From Duganella guangzhouensis (GTDB lineage Bacteria > Pseudomonadota > Gammaproteobacteria > Burkholderiales > Burkholderiaceae_D): 64,000 nucleotides of DNA. The DNA is taken from positions 62,001 to 126,000 of the forward strand of contig NZ_WKJK01000002.1 in the NCBI RefSeq assembly GCF_009674535.1, written 5' to 3'. The notes below the pieces were generated by a model. That model saw only the letters and a program-made list of their open reading frames with translations. It did not search any database and was not told the DNA's origin. The translations under genes and the position numbers were made by a program. Positions within the stretch are counted from its first letter, which is position 1. Each line of letters starts with the position of its first letter. Of this stretch, positions 53,182 through 62,320 are shown one piece after another.

Positions 53182-53865
53182 TCAGAACTTCTCGTATTCC
53201 TGCAGGTAGCGCCACTCGCCTGCAGGAAGGCTGGCCATGGCGATGCGGCCGATGCGGATGCGCTTCATGGAAACGACCTTGAGGCCGACTTCCTTGCACA
53301 GCTTTTCGATGGTGCCCAGCTTGAGCCCTTTGACCGCCCAGCGCATGCGCGTTTCGTTTTGCCAGCTCACCTTGCCGTTGATCTGATTCAGCTGCTGCAG
53401 GCCATTCTCGATGATGGTGCCGGAGACTTCGACGATGATCTCTTGCTCGACATTGTCGTCGCTGAACTTGCGGTTGACGCGGAAGTCCTGGGTGAACACC
53501 GTCATGCCACTGGCTTGCGGGTCCAGCGGCAGATGCTCGGTCAGATTGACGACGTGGCGCTTGAGGAAGCGCTGGCCGGGCGCGGTGCGCGTCAGCGTGT
53601 CGGCGCGCAGCAGATGCTGCGGTTGTGCCGCGCCGGCCGGCTTGTGCAGCAGCAGCGTGACCGGCACGATTTCCAGCAGCGTGGCGTCATCCGCGATGGT
53701 GACGGTCTGCTCCGGCGCGACGCGCGCGCCCGCTTCTTCGGTCAGTACGCCGTCAACGCTGACAAAGCCGCCTTCAATGTAAATCTCGGCCTCACGGCGC
53801 GAGCATGGACGCATCTCCGCGACGCGCTTGGACAGGCGAATAGTGTTATCCAAAGAAGTCTCCAA
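53182..53865 (-). CDS. rRNA pseudouridine synthase, RluF/RsuA type
   Basis: 227 residues: an S4 RNA-binding domain (about 8-60; RLSKRVAEMRPCSRREAEIYIEGGFVSVDG) and a pseudouridine synthase domain with the catalytic Asp region LPLDPQASGMTVFTQD in place of the common GRLD-type motif. RsuA/RluF enzymes modify 16S or 23S rRNA positions. Starts 20 nt inside the end of ltaE. Exact rRNA target not determined. Confidence 0.87.
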   Translation of the reverse strand: METSLDNTIRLSKRVAEMRPCSRREAEIYIEGGFVSVDGVLTEEAGARVAPEQTVTIADDATLLEIVPVTLLLHKPAGAAQPQHLLRADTLTRTAPGQRFLKRHVVNLTEHLPLDPQASGMTVFTQDFRVNRKFSDDNVEQEIIVEVSGTIIENGLQQLNQINGKVSWQNETRMRWAVKGLKLGTIEKLCKEVGLKVVSMKRIRIGRIAMASLPAGEWRYLQEYEKF

Positions 53866-54856
53866 ACACGGTGATGGCGCGATCGATGTCTTCGCGCGTG
53901 GCGTCCATGTGCGTCACGATGCGCAGGCGCGGTGCCAGCGACACGCGGACGCGCGTCAGCTCCAGCACATCACCCAGGCCTTTGAGCACGAACTGCGGAA
54001 TGTCGACGTAGAAGATATTGGTCTGCGGCGTGCTGACTTTGATGTTCTTCATCTTCGCCAGCTCGCCGGCGAAATAGGCGGCGTTGTCGTGGTCTTCGGC
54101 CAGACGCGAGATATTGTGCTCCAGCGCGTACAAACCACCGGCGGCGAGGATGCCCGCCTGGCGCATGCCGCCACCCAGCATCTTGCGCCAGCGTTTGGCT
54201 TCCTTGATGAACGGCCGGCTGCCCAGCAGCACCGAGCCGACCGGCGCACCCAGTCCTTTGGACAGGCATACGGAGACAGAATCGAAGCCCTGCACGATCT
54301 CGCGCGGGGTCACGCCCAGCTTGACCATGGCATTGCAGACGCGCGCGCCATCGAGGTGAGTCGACAAGCCACGATCATGCGCCAGTTTGGTCGCCTGCTG
54401 CACGTACTCCATCGGCAGCACGCGGCCGTTGATGGTGTTCTCCAGCGCCAGCAGCTTGGTGCGGGCGAAGTGGAAATCATCCGGCTTGATGTACGACTCG
54501 ATGTCGCTCAGCGCGATGCTGCCATCGGGCTGATTGATAATCGGCTGCGGCTGAATGCTGCCCAGGACCGCCGCACCGCCGCCTTCGTAGCGATAGGTGT
54601 GCGCTTCCTGGCCAACCAGGTATTCGTCGCCACGGCCGCAATGCACCAACAGCGCCAGCAGATTGCTCTGCGTGCCGGATGGCGCGAACAGCGCGTCTTC
54701 GTAGCCGAACAAATCGGCCGCATATTCCTGCAGACGGTTGACGGTGGGATCATCGCCATAGACGTCATCACCAACGTCGGCGGCGTTCATGGCCGCGCGC
54801 ATGGCGGCGCTGGGGCGCGTGACGGTGTCGCTGCGCAGGTCGAGCCAGTTTTCCAT
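53846..54856 (-). CDS. ltaE: Low-specificity L-threonine aldolase
   Basis: 336 residues, PLP enzyme splitting L-threonine/L-allo-threonine into glycine and acetaldehyde. Fold type I motifs are DLRSDTVTRPSAAMRAAM at the N terminus, HLDGARVCNAMVKLG, and the Schiff-base Lys in VSVCLSKGLGAPVGSVLLG. Its start abuts the stop of the methyltransferase gene, and its end overlaps the pseudouridine synthase gene. Confidence 0.95.
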   Translation of the reverse strand: MENWLDLRSDTVTRPSAAMRAAMNAADVGDDVYGDDPTVNRLQEYAADLFGYEDALFAPSGTQSNLLALLVHCGRGDEYLVGQEAHTYRYEGGGAAVLGSIQPQPIINQPDGSIALSDIESYIKPDDFHFARTKLLALENTINGRVLPMEYVQQATKLAHDRGLSTHLDGARVCNAMVKLGVTPREIVQGFDSVSVCLSKGLGAPVGSVLLGSRPFIKEAKRWRKMLGGGMRQAGILAAGGLYALEHNISRLAEDHDNAAYFAGELAKMKNIKVSTPQTNIFYVDIPQFVLKGLGDVLELTRVRVSLAPRLRIVTHMDATREDIDRAITVFGDFFG

Positions 54857-55743
54857 TACGCCGCCTCTTCGCTGAAGAAGCGATTGCTCATCTCTTGCAG
54901 GCCAACCGTGTCCAGCACTTCCTTCAAACGCTCGGCAGGACGCTTGCGCGGCAGATTCTTGTAGGTGGCGATGATGAGTTCATTCTTCATCGAATGCTCC
55001 CAGCCTACCAGCTCGGTCACGGTGACGTTGTAGCCATGCGCTTCCAGCTGCAGGCAGCGCAGCACGTTGGTGATCTGGCTGCCGAATTCGCGGGTGTGAA
55101 TCGGGTGACGCCAGATTTCGGTCAGCGCGGATTTGCCCAGCGACTGGCCCTTGTTCTTCTTCAGTACCGAAGCCACTTCGGCCTGGCAGCACGGCACCAG
55201 CACGATGTGCTTGGCCTTTTTCTTCAGCGCGAACTGGATGGCGTCGTCAGTCGCCGTGTTGCACGCGTGGAGCGCGGTGACGACGTCAATCTGCTCCGGC
55301 AGCAGCTTCGATTCGGTGGACTCCGCCACCGACAGCGGCAGGAAGGACATGCCGGGGAAGTTGAACTGCTGCGCCAATTCCTGCGAACGCGCCACCAGCT
55401 CTTCGCGGGTTTCGATGCCGTAGATGTGCGAATCGTTTTGCAGCGCTTTGAAGAACAGGTCGTAGATGATGAAGCCGAGGTAGGACTTGCCGGCGCCGTG
55501 GTCGACCAGCGACACGGCGTCTTTCTCGGCCAGCACTTCCTTCAGCAGCGGCTCGATGAACTGGTACAGGTGGTAAACCTGCTTCAGCTTGCGGCGGCTA
55601 TCCTGATTCATCTTGCCGTCACGCGTGAGGATGTGCAGCTCCTGCAGCAGCGCCACGGTCTGGCCTTCACGGATTTCCGGCATGTTGTCGGCGCTGGTGA
55701 CGGTGGCGCCGATTTTCTGCACTGGCTTCTTAGGCTGCTTCAT
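54856..55743 (-). CDS. SAM-dependent methyltransferase, unknown substrate
   Basis: 295 residues. A Rossmann-type core holds the SAM motif [19 protein letters not shown] (about 90-108), an acidic residue after [10 protein letters not shown], and a motif [19 protein letters not shown] followed by [11 protein letters not shown]. The [12 protein letters not shown] blocks are seen in a COG family of uncharacterised methyltransferases. Start at 55743 ([10 protein letters not shown]). It overlaps iscX by 14 nt, and so may be in the isc transcript. Confidence 0.8.
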   Translation of the reverse strand: MKQPKKPVQKIGATVTSADNMPEIREGQTVALLQELHILTRDGKMNQDSRRKLKQVYHLYQFIEPLLKEVLAEKDAVSLVDHGAGKSYLGFIIYDLFFKALQNDSHIYGIETREELVARSQELAQQFNFPGMSFLPLSVAESTESKLLPEQIDVVTALHACNTATDDAIQFALKKKAKHIVLVPCCQAEVASVLKKNKGQSLGKSALTEIWRHPIHTREFGSQITNVLRCLQLEAHGYNVTVTELVGWEHSMKNELIIATYKNLPRKRPAERLKEVLDTVGLQEMSNRFFSEEAA

Positions 55744-55924
55744 CGATCCACGCCTGCTGAACTGCTTCGAGGACTTTCTCACCGCCGCGCGTGTGGTCGT
55801 CGTCGAACTCTTCGAGCTCGATGATCCAGTTGTGCAGATCGGTGAAGCGGATGGTAATCGGATCGATGTCCGGATACTTGTCGTACAGCGCTTCCGCAAT
55901 CGCGGTGATGTCAGTCCACTTCAT
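55730..55924 (-). CDS. iscX: Fe-S assembly protein IscX
   Basis: 64 residues matching IscX (YfhJ): [40 protein letters not shown]. It binds IscS and modulates sulfur transfer and iron supply. Directly follows fdx, as in gammaproteobacterial isc operons. Last canonical isc gene here. Confidence 0.95.
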   Translation of the reverse strand: MKWTDITAIAEALYDKYPDIDPITIRFTDLHNWIIELEEFDDDHTRGGEKVLEAVQQAWIDEAA

Positions 55925-55925
55925 A

Positions 55926-56267
55926 TCAGTGCCCGCCTTCGCTTGCGTGATTGATGGTGTACTTCGGAATTTCGACCACCAGGTCTTCGTCCGCGACCAC
56001 GGCCTGGCACGACAGGCGCGACACGGCTTCCAGGCCCCAGGCTTTGTCCAGCAGGTCTTCCTCGGTTTCGCTGGCTTCGTTCAGCGAGTTGATCCCCTCG
56101 CGCACCAGCACGTGGCAGGTGGTGCAGGCGCACGATTTCTCGCAGGCGTGCTCGATGTGGATGTCATTTTCCAGCATGACGTCACACAGGGTTTTGCCGG
56201 CTTCGGCTTCGACGACAGCGCCGTCCGGGCACAGTTTGGCGTGGGGCAGGAATACGATTTGTGGCAT
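55926..56267 (-). CDS. fdx: ISC-type [2Fe-2S] ferredoxin
   Basis: 113 residues, adrenodoxin-like ferredoxin supplying electrons to Fe-S assembly. Cluster cysteines: [12 protein letters not shown] gives C-x5-C-x2-C, and the fourth Cys is in LSCQAVV. Spacing fits the adrenodoxin fold. Located between hscA and iscX, the usual order. Confidence 0.97.
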   Translation of the reverse strand: MPQIVFLPHAKLCPDGAVVEAEAGKTLCDVMLENDIHIEHACEKSCACTTCHVLVREGINSLNEASETEEDLLDKAWGLEAVSRLSCQAVVADEDLVVEIPKYTINHASEGGH

Positions 56268-56285
56268 GTTCAGCTCTATGTTGAT

Positions 56286-58181
56286 TTAAACGACTTGGTC
56301 CAGCGATTTGCCGGCCAGCGCACTGCGCACGCTGCGGTCCATGCGGCGCGATGCAAATTCTTCGGTGCCGTGCGCCAGTGCTTCCACCGCCGCCTTCACC
56401 GCCTGATGGTCAGCCGCGCCGGTCTGCGACTGCGCTACCACCTCGCGGGTGTTGGCGATCAACACATCGACCGCCACGCGCTCTTGGTCCGACAGCAGCG
56501 CCGCATCTTCATCCAGCGCCGACTGGGTGGCCAGCAGAATGCGCTCGGCCTCCACCTGCTCTTCACGCAGCGCGCGCGCTTTCATGTCATCAGCGGCCGA
56601 CGAGTGCGAGTCTTGCAGCATGCGTGCCACGTCGTCATCGCCCAAGCCATACGAAGGCTTGACGGTGATCGACGCTTCCACGCCCGAGCGCAGTTCGCGT
56701 GCCGATACCGACAACAAGCCGTCCGCATCGACCTGGTAGGTGATGCGGATGCGTGCCGCGCCGGCCGCCATCGGCGGAATGCCGCGCAACTCAAAGCGCG
56801 CCAGCGAGCGGCAATCGGCCACCAGCTCACGCTCGCCCTGCAGCACGTGCACCGCCAGCGCGGTCTGGCCATCTTTAAACGTGGTGAACTCCTGCGCGCG
56901 GGCGCAAGGGATGGTCGAGTTACGCGGAATGATCTTCTCCACCAGCCCGCCCATGGTCTCGATACCCAGCGACAGCGGAATCACATCCAGCAGCAGCCAG
57001 TCATCGCCCGGCGCGCGGTTACCGGCCAGCAGATTGGCCTGGATGGCGGCGCCCAGGGCCACTACCTTGTCCGGATCGATATTCGCGTGCGGCGTGGTGT
57101 GGAAGTATTCGCTGACCGCGCGGTGCACGTGCGGCATGCGCGTCGCGCCACCAACCATGACCACGCCATCGACATCGTCCGCGTCGACATTGGCGTCGCG
57201 CAGCGCTTTCTTGATGGCCTTCATGGTCTTGTCGATCAGGTGCTTGGTGATCTCCTGGAACTTCTCGGCGGTGATAGTCAGGTGGACCTGCTCACCCGAC
57301 TTCAGCGCGGCGTCCACAGTCACTTCAGACTTGGTGGACAGCAGTTCCTTGGCTTCACGCGCTTTCACCATCAGAACAGCGGTGTCTTCATCCGACAGTG
57401 GCGCCAGTTTTTCTTCCTGATGGATGTGGCAGAACAGTCGGTGATCGAAATCGTCGCCGCCCAGCGCGGAATCGCCGCCGGTGGACAGCACTTCGAACAC
57501 GCCCTTGCTCAGCTTCAGAATCGAGATATCGAAAGTGCCGCCACCCAGATCGTAGACCGCGAAGGTGCCTTCCGAACCGTTATCCAGGCCGTAGGCGATG
57601 GCGGCGGCGGTCGGCTCGCTCAGCAGGCGCAGCACGTTCAGGCCGGCCAGTTGGGCCGCGTCCTTGGTGGCTTGGCGTTGCGCGTCGTCGAAATAGGCAG
57701 GCACGGTGATCACCGCACCAACCAGATCGTCGCCCAGCGAATCCTCGGCGCGCTGGCGCAGCGTGGCCAGAATCTGTGCCGACACCTCGACCGGGCTTTT
57801 CACGCCAGCGATGGTTTTCAGCTGCACCATGCCGCGACCGCTCTCGCGGTCGCCATCAACGAATTGATACGGCAGATTCTCGGCATAAGCGATATCCGCC
57901 AGGCCACGGCCCATGAAACGCTTCACGGAGACGATGGTGTTTTTCGGATCGGTGGTCTGCGCGGCCTGCGCCTTGTAGCCGATGTTGGCATGACCGTTAG
58001 GCAGATAGCGCACCACGGACGGCAGCAGCGCGCGGCCGTCTTCGTCGTTCAGCACTTCTGGAATGCTGTTGCGCACAGTCGCCACCAGCGAGTTGGTGGT
58101 GCCCAGATCGATCCCCACCGCCAGCCGATGCTGGTGCGGTGCAGTGGACATGCCGGGTTCGGAAATTTGCAGAAGTGCCAT
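56286..58181 (-). CDS. hscA: Fe-S cluster assembly chaperone HscA (Hsp70)
   Basis: 631 residues, specialised Hsp70 that releases clusters from IscU. ATPase domain (about 1-390; [48 protein letters not shown]) and substrate domain (about 395-630). It binds the LPPVK motif of IscU, present at about residue 101 of the IscU here. Lies 18 nt upstream of fdx. Confidence 0.96.
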   Translation of the reverse strand: MALLQISEPGMSTAPHQHRLAVGIDLGTTNSLVATVRNSIPEVLNDEDGRALLPSVVRYLPNGHANIGYKAQAAQTTDPKNTIVSVKRFMGRGLADIAYAENLPYQFVDGDRESGRGMVQLKTIAGVKSPVEVSAQILATLRQRAEDSLGDDLVGAVITVPAYFDDAQRQATKDAAQLAGLNVLRLLSEPTAAAIAYGLDNGSEGTFAVYDLGGGTFDISILKLSKGVFEVLSTGGDSALGGDDFDHRLFCHIHQEEKLAPLSDEDTAVLMVKAREAKELLSTKSEVTVDAALKSGEQVHLTITAEKFQEITKHLIDKTMKAIKKALRDANVDADDVDGVVMVGGATRMPHVHRAVSEYFHTTPHANIDPDKVVALGAAIQANLLAGNRAPGDDWLLLDVIPLSLGIETMGGLVEKIIPRNSTIPCARAQEFTTFKDGQTALAVHVLQGERELVADCRSLARFELRGIPPMAAGAARIRITYQVDADGLLSVSARELRSGVEASITVKPSYGLGDDDVARMLQDSHSSAADDMKARALREEQVEAERILLATQSALDEDAALLSDQERVAVDVLIANTREVVAQSQTGAADHQAVKAAVEALAHGTEEFASRRMDRSVRSALAGKSLDQVV

Positions 58182-58240
58182 GAGACGAGACCTGTATTCT
58201 TGTTGTCAGCGGTGTCGGCGCCAGCGTGCGGCGCCAGCCA

Positions 58241-58756
58241 TCACGCTTCGATTGCTTCAAAGGCGAAGCGGACTTCTTCGCCGAATTTTTCGAGGAACAT
58301 CAGCGCGCGCACGCCTTGGGCGGCGGCCTGGAAATCGCTCGCGTTGATCTGCTGTTCGATCTGCGCCAGCTGCTGCTTGCGCGCCTGGCGCAACTGCTCG
58401 TCCAACGACTCCAGCGCGTCGCTGTCCTTGGCCGCGCGGGCATCGCCCAGCTCTTCGCGCCACTCCATTTGCTGCATCAGGAAGGCCATCGGCATCGCCG
58501 TATTCGACTCGGTCTGCAGATCGACGCCATTCAGCTCGCACAGGTACTGCGCGCGCTTCTGCGGATGCTTCAGGGTCTGGTAGGCTTCGTTGGCGCGGGT
58601 GGCCCACTGCATGGCGACGCGCTTTTCGGCGTCGGTGGCGTTGACGAATTTGTCGGGATGGACGCGGTTCTGCACGTCGTGGTAAGCGCTGTTCAGCGCA
58701 TCCGCGTCGACGGCAAACTGCTTGGGCAGATTGAAGAGTTCAAAGTGATTCTGCAT
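58241..58756 (-). CDS. hscB: Co-chaperone HscB (J-domain)
   Basis: 171 residues. N-terminal J domain (about 1-75) with the HPD motif in NRVHPDKFVN, and a C-terminal three-helix domain that binds IscU. It delivers IscU to HscA and stimulates its ATPase. It follows iscA by 6 nt. Confidence 0.95.
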   Translation of the reverse strand: MQNHFELFNLPKQFAVDADALNSAYHDVQNRVHPDKFVNATDAEKRVAMQWATRANEAYQTLKHPQKRAQYLCELNGVDLQTESNTAMPMAFLMQQMEWREELGDARAAKDSDALESLDEQLRQARKQQLAQIEQQINASDFQAAAQGVRALMFLEKFGEEVRFAFEAIEA

Positions 58757-58762
58757 GACGTG

Positions 58763-59086
58763 TCAGACGCGGAAGCTTTCACCGCAACCGCAAGCGTCTT
58801 TCTCGTTCGGGTTGTTGAACTTGAAGCCTTCGTTCAAGCCTTCGCGCGCGAAGTCCAACTCGGTGCCGTCGATGTACGGCAGGCTTTTCGGATCGACGAA
58901 CACTTTCACGCCGTGCGATTCGAACACGCTGTCGTCAGCGGTCACTTCGTCGACGTATTCCAGCTTGTAGGCCATGCCCGAGCAGCCGGTGGTGCGCACG
59001 CCAAAACGCAGACCGATGCCCTTGCCGCGGCGCTCGATGTAGCGGTTGATGTGTTTTGCTGCTTTTTCGGTCAGGGTGATTGCCAT
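58763..59086 (-). CDS. iscA: Iron-sulfur assembly protein IscA
   Basis: 107 residues, A-type carrier. The three conserved Cys are in [13 protein letters not shown] (about C35) and CGCGESFRV (about C99, C101), which coordinate Fe or a [2Fe-2S]/[4Fe-4S] cluster. Usual length and position between iscU and hscB. Confidence 0.97.
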   Translation of the reverse strand: MAITLTEKAAKHINRYIERRGKGIGLRFGVRTTGCSGMAYKLEYVDEVTADDSVFESHGVKVFVDPKSLPYIDGTELDFAREGLNEGFKFNNPNEKDACGCGESFRV

Positions 59087-59128
59087 GTGATTCTCCCGCG
59101 CCCCGGAACTGCCGGGGCGCCGTCGTGA

Positions 59129-59518
59129 TTACGCTGCTACTGGGTGTTTTGCCTGGTAGTCCTGCACTGCGGCCTTGATGGCGTCTTCCGCCAGGATCGA
59201 GCAGTGGATTTTCACCGGCGGCAGCGCCAGTTCTTCAGCGATCTGGGTGTTCTTGATCGACAGCGCTTGGTCCAGCGTCTTGCCCTTGACCCATTCGGTC
59301 ACCAGCGAGCTCGATGCGATGGCCGAACCGCAGCCATAGGTCTTGAATTTGGCGTCTTCGATCACGCCATCGGCGCCCACTTTGATCTGCAGCTTCATGA
59401 CGTCGCCGCAGGCAGGCGCGCCCACCATGCCGGTGCCTACGCTGTCGTCGCCTTTTTCAAACGCGCCAACGTTGCGTGGGTTTTCGTAGTGGTCCAGTAC
59501 TTTATCCGAGTAAGCCAT
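59129..59518 (-). CDS. iscU: Fe-S scaffold protein IscU
   Basis: 129 residues. Conserved Cys in PACGDVMKLQ, YGCGSAIASSS and IHCSILAEDAI, with the Asp of CGD. The HscA recognition motif LPPVK is present. IscU assembles the nascent cluster using sulfur from IscS, with electrons from Fdx. 24 nt after iscS. Confidence 0.98.
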   Translation of the reverse strand: MAYSDKVLDHYENPRNVGAFEKGDDSVGTGMVGAPACGDVMKLQIKVGADGVIEDAKFKTYGCGSAIASSSLVTEWVKGKTLDQALSIKNTQIAEELALPPVKIHCSILAEDAIKAAVQDYQAKHPVAA

Positions 59519-59542
59519 TTTGATGCTCCTGTATCTTAATAA

Positions 59543-60799
59543 TTAGTGGGCTGCCCATTGGATCGAATTGATATCGATGCCTTCTTTGAACATGTCCCAC
59601 AGCGGCGACAGTTCGCGCAGTTTGTTGACCTTGGACTTCATCAGTTCGATCGCGAAATCGATGTCGGCTTCGGTGGTGAAGCGGCCGATGGTGAATCGGA
59701 TCGAGCTGTGCGCCAGTTCGTCGCTACGACCCAGCGCGCGCAATACATAAGATGGTTCCAGCGAGGCCGAAGTACAAGCGGAGCCCGACGATACCGCCAG
59801 GTCTTTCACCGCCATGATCAGCGACTCGCCCTCAACGTAGTTGAAGCTGACGTTCAGGTTGTGCGGCACACGGTGTTCCATGTCGCCGTTGATGTAGGTT
59901 TCTTCGATCTCTTGCAGACCTTTGGCCAGACGGTCGCGCAGCGCTTTGATGCGGGCGATTTCGCTGTCCATTTCCACTTTCGCCAGGCGGAACGCTTCGC
60001 CCATGCCGACGATCTGGTGGGTCGGCAGCGTGCCCGAACGCAGACCGCGCTCGTGGCCACCGCCGTGCATTTGTGCTTCGATCCGTACGCGTGGCTTGCG
60101 GCACACGTACAGCGCGCCCACGCCTTTCGGGCCGTAGGTTTTGTGCGCGGTGAAGGTCATCAGGTCGACCTTGGTTTTTTGCAGGTCGATCACCACTTTG
60201 CCGGTCGCTTGCGCGGCGTCGCAGTGGAAGATGATGCCTTTCGAGCGGCACAGTTCACCGATCTGGTCGATCGGCTGGATCACGCCGATCTCGTTATTCA
60301 CCAGCATGACCGAGATCAGGATGGTGTCCGGGCGGATGGCGGCGGTCAGCTGCTCGATGGTGATCAGGCCGTTGTCCTGCGGTTCCAGGTAGGTCGCTTC
60401 AAAACCCTGGCGCTCCAGTTCACGCACGGTGTCCAGCACGGCTTTGTGCTCGGTTTTCACGGTGATGATGTGCTTGCCCTTGGTTTTGTAGAACTGCGCC
60501 GCGCCCTTGATGGCCAGGTTGTTCGATTCGGTCGCGCCCGAGGTCCAGATGATTTCGCGCGGGTCGGCATTGACCAGCGCCGCCACGTTGGCGCGCGCCT
60601 CTTCCACCGCTTTTTCCGCGGTCCAGCCGTACATGTGGCTGCGCGAGGCCGGATTGCCGAACTGTTCGCGCAGATATGGAATCATCGCATCGGCGACGCG
60701 CGGATCGATCGGCGTGGTGGCCGAGTAGTCCATGTAGATCGGGAAGTGCGGCGCGGTCTGGAATTTCACGTCAGCGATGTTTTTTTCTGGGGCGTTCAT
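59543..60799 (-). CDS. iscS: Cysteine desulfurase IscS
   Basis: 418 residues, PLP enzyme removing sulfur from cysteine for Fe-S clusters and tRNA thiolation. Schiff-base Lys in [11 protein letters not shown]; the catalytic loop Cys in [14 protein letters not shown]. It is slightly longer than E. coli IscS (404), with about 12 extra N-terminal residues. Follows iscR by 19 nt. Confidence 0.98.
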   Translation of the reverse strand: MNAPEKNIADVKFQTAPHFPIYMDYSATTPIDPRVADAMIPYLREQFGNPASRSHMYGWTAEKAVEEARANVAALVNADPREIIWTSGATESNNLAIKGAAQFYKTKGKHIITVKTEHKAVLDTVRELERQGFEATYLEPQDNGLITIEQLTAAIRPDTILISVMLVNNEIGVIQPIDQIGELCRSKGIIFHCDAAQATGKVVIDLQKTKVDLMTFTAHKTYGPKGVGALYVCRKPRVRIEAQMHGGGHERGLRSGTLPTHQIVGMGEAFRLAKVEMDSEIARIKALRDRLAKGLQEIEETYINGDMEHRVPHNLNVSFNYVEGESLIMAVKDLAVSSGSACTSASLEPSYVLRALGRSDELAHSSIRFTIGRFTTEADIDFAIELMKSKVNKLRELSPLWDMFKEGIDINSIQWAAH

Positions 60800-60818
60800 C
60801 TGGTTACTCCGTTAGGGC

Positions 60819-61301
60819 TTACAGCGCGACGTGGTTGCCATTGCGGGGCATGACCACGACACTCTGTTCAGCGTTCTTCTGCTTTTGTTGATCGACCAGA
60901 TCCTGCAGCGATACGGAATCCAGATAATCAACCATCTTTTCGTTCAGCGTGGCCCACAGTTCGTGGGTCATGCAGCGCGCGCCGCTGGCGGCGTCCGCGC
61001 CATGGCAGTTTTCCTTGCCGCCGCACTGGGTCGCATCAAGCGGCTCATCCACGGCGATGATGATGTCGGCGACGGTGACCTTGTCGGCGCGGCGCGCCAG
61101 ACTGTAACCACCGCCGGGGCCGCGGATCGATTCAACGATCTCGTGGCGGCGCAGCTTGCCGAACAGCTGCTCCAGGTAAGACAGCGAAATCGCCTGACGC
61201 TGGCTGATGCCGGACAGCGTGACTGGACCTTTGCCTTGGCGCAAAGCCAAATCGATCATCGCAGTCACAGCAAAACGGCCTTTGGTGGTCAGACGCATCA
61301 C
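60819..61301 (-). CDS. iscR: Fe-S cluster regulator IscR (Rrf2 family)
   Basis: 160 residues. The winged helix is in the first 75 residues (MRLTTKGRFAVTAMIDLAL, ISQRQAISLSYLEQLFGKLRRHEIVESIRG). The three Cys that bind [2Fe-2S] are in CGGKENCHGADAASGARC; the second gap is longer than in E. coli, with the His following in CMTHEL. It represses the isc operon when its cluster is present. First isc gene, downstream of its own binding site. Confidence 0.96.
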   Translation of the reverse strand: MMRLTTKGRFAVTAMIDLALRQGKGPVTLSGISQRQAISLSYLEQLFGKLRRHEIVESIRGPGGGYSLARRADKVTVADIIIAVDEPLDATQCGGKENCHGADAASGARCMTHELWATLNEKMVDYLDSVSLQDLVDQQKQKNAEQSVVVMPRNGNHVAL

Positions 61302-61362
61302 TACCTCGGTTGAGTTAAAATATCGACCTTCTTGATTCAGCGCAAAGTTCGCGCAAAGCCCG

Positions 61363-61388
61363 ATTAGTTGATCGATTTAGTCAAGTAT
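61363..61388 (-). promoter_or_regulatory. IscR type 1 binding site upstream of iscR
   Basis: The - strand reads ATACTTGACTAAATCGATCA then ACTAAT, closely matching the type 1 consensus for [2Fe-2S]-IscR (ATACTTGACTAAAATAGTCG-like). It lies 62 nt upstream of the iscR start, next to -35/-10-like TTGACT and TATACT, so operon autorepression by IscR is expected. Confidence 0.8.
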
Positions 61389-61424
61389 ACCAAACTTTAA
61401 CAAAGCTTGCTGGCCGCCACTCAG

Positions 61425-62201
61425 TCAGCCATTCAGCAGCTGCATAGGGCGGAACAGCTCGTGCATATCCTTATTACCAATGAAGCTAAGGTTGTAAGGG
61501 TGCTCCGCCGCGATTTGCGGGAAATCTTTCATTACAGGTAACTTGCTCAGCAGTTCGGCGATTTTTCCCCACAGGATCATCGTCGGCACTTGCTCGGCCT
61601 GCTTGGCGAGGCCGGCCATCACGGTCTGGAAGAATGGCAGCCAGGCTTTGGCATCCTTGACCGGCGGCACGTGATGACGGAACACCAGCGAGGCGTTCAA
61701 CAGCAGGAAGCCCTGCTCGGTCAGCTTGCGCTGCATGTCGGCCAGCGTCAGGATGTGGCTGCCGGCGCCGCTGCGGGCCTGGGCCGAGACCGCCGCCATC
61801 GCCTCGCCGGCGGTGCTTTCCAGCTGCAACTGGCCGTCTGCCACCAGCAGCATCTTCATGAAGTTGCGCAGCGAGGTGGCTTTGTTGACCGGCTTCGACA
61901 AGCCGCCACCCACCTCGTCCGACCACAGGCTGCGGACGGCCCCATCCATGAAACAGACGCCGGTGGCGCTCTCTGCTCGGGGATATGGACCTTCGCCCAC
62001 CAGTACATACTTCACCTGCTGCAATGGCAGCGCGAAGGCGGCGAACAGCCGTTGCTCGGTTGGCAGGTAATCGTCCTGCGCCAGTTGCGGCAGGTAGTCC
62101 GGTGTGGCGGCCATCATGGCTTCCAGGCCCGAGATCAGCAGCGGGCGCCAGGACATGTCGGCGCGTTCGAGCGCCGCCAGGATGGTGGTCGGGATCGTCA
62201 T
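61425..62201 (-). CDS. Uracil-DNA glycosylase-like protein lacking the catalytic motif
   Basis: 258 residues with the overall order of family 1 uracil-DNA glycosylases: water-activating loop, SLRNFMKMLL, GFLLLNASLVFR, MILWGK, and the final His-Pro loop. The first loop, normally GQDPYH with catalytic Asp, reads GEGPYP at residues 69-74, so Asp and His are replaced. The second, normally HPSPLS, reads HPYNLS. Ordinary uracil excision is doubtful; another substrate or a non-catalytic DNA-binding role is possible. Start at 62201 trims 70 unsupported residues. Confidence 0.78.
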   Translation of the reverse strand: MTIPTTILAALERADMSWRPLLISGLEAMMAATPDYLPQLAQDDYLPTEQRLFAAFALPLQQVKYVLVGEGPYPRAESATGVCFMDGAVRSLWSDEVGGGLSKPVNKATSLRNFMKMLLVADGQLQLESTAGEAMAAVSAQARSGAGSHILTLADMQRKLTEQGFLLLNASLVFRHHVPPVKDAKAWLPFFQTVMAGLAKQAEQVPTMILWGKIAELLSKLPVMKDFPQIAAEHPYNLSFIGNKDMHELFRPMQLLNG

Positions 62202-62320
62202 CAGGGGAAATCGCAATCGGGGAAAGGTGAGATTGTAACGCGCCCCGCGCCTCAGCGGCACTTTCTGATAAGAAAGTGTTAATATTATTTTCAAATATTT
62301 GTAAAAACTGTGGGGAATAA

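Noticed and set aside
55791..58583. A 930-codon open frame on the + strand opposite hscA and neighbours
   Set aside because: Antisense shadow; His/Arg/Val-rich with no family features, and hscA on the other strand is certain.
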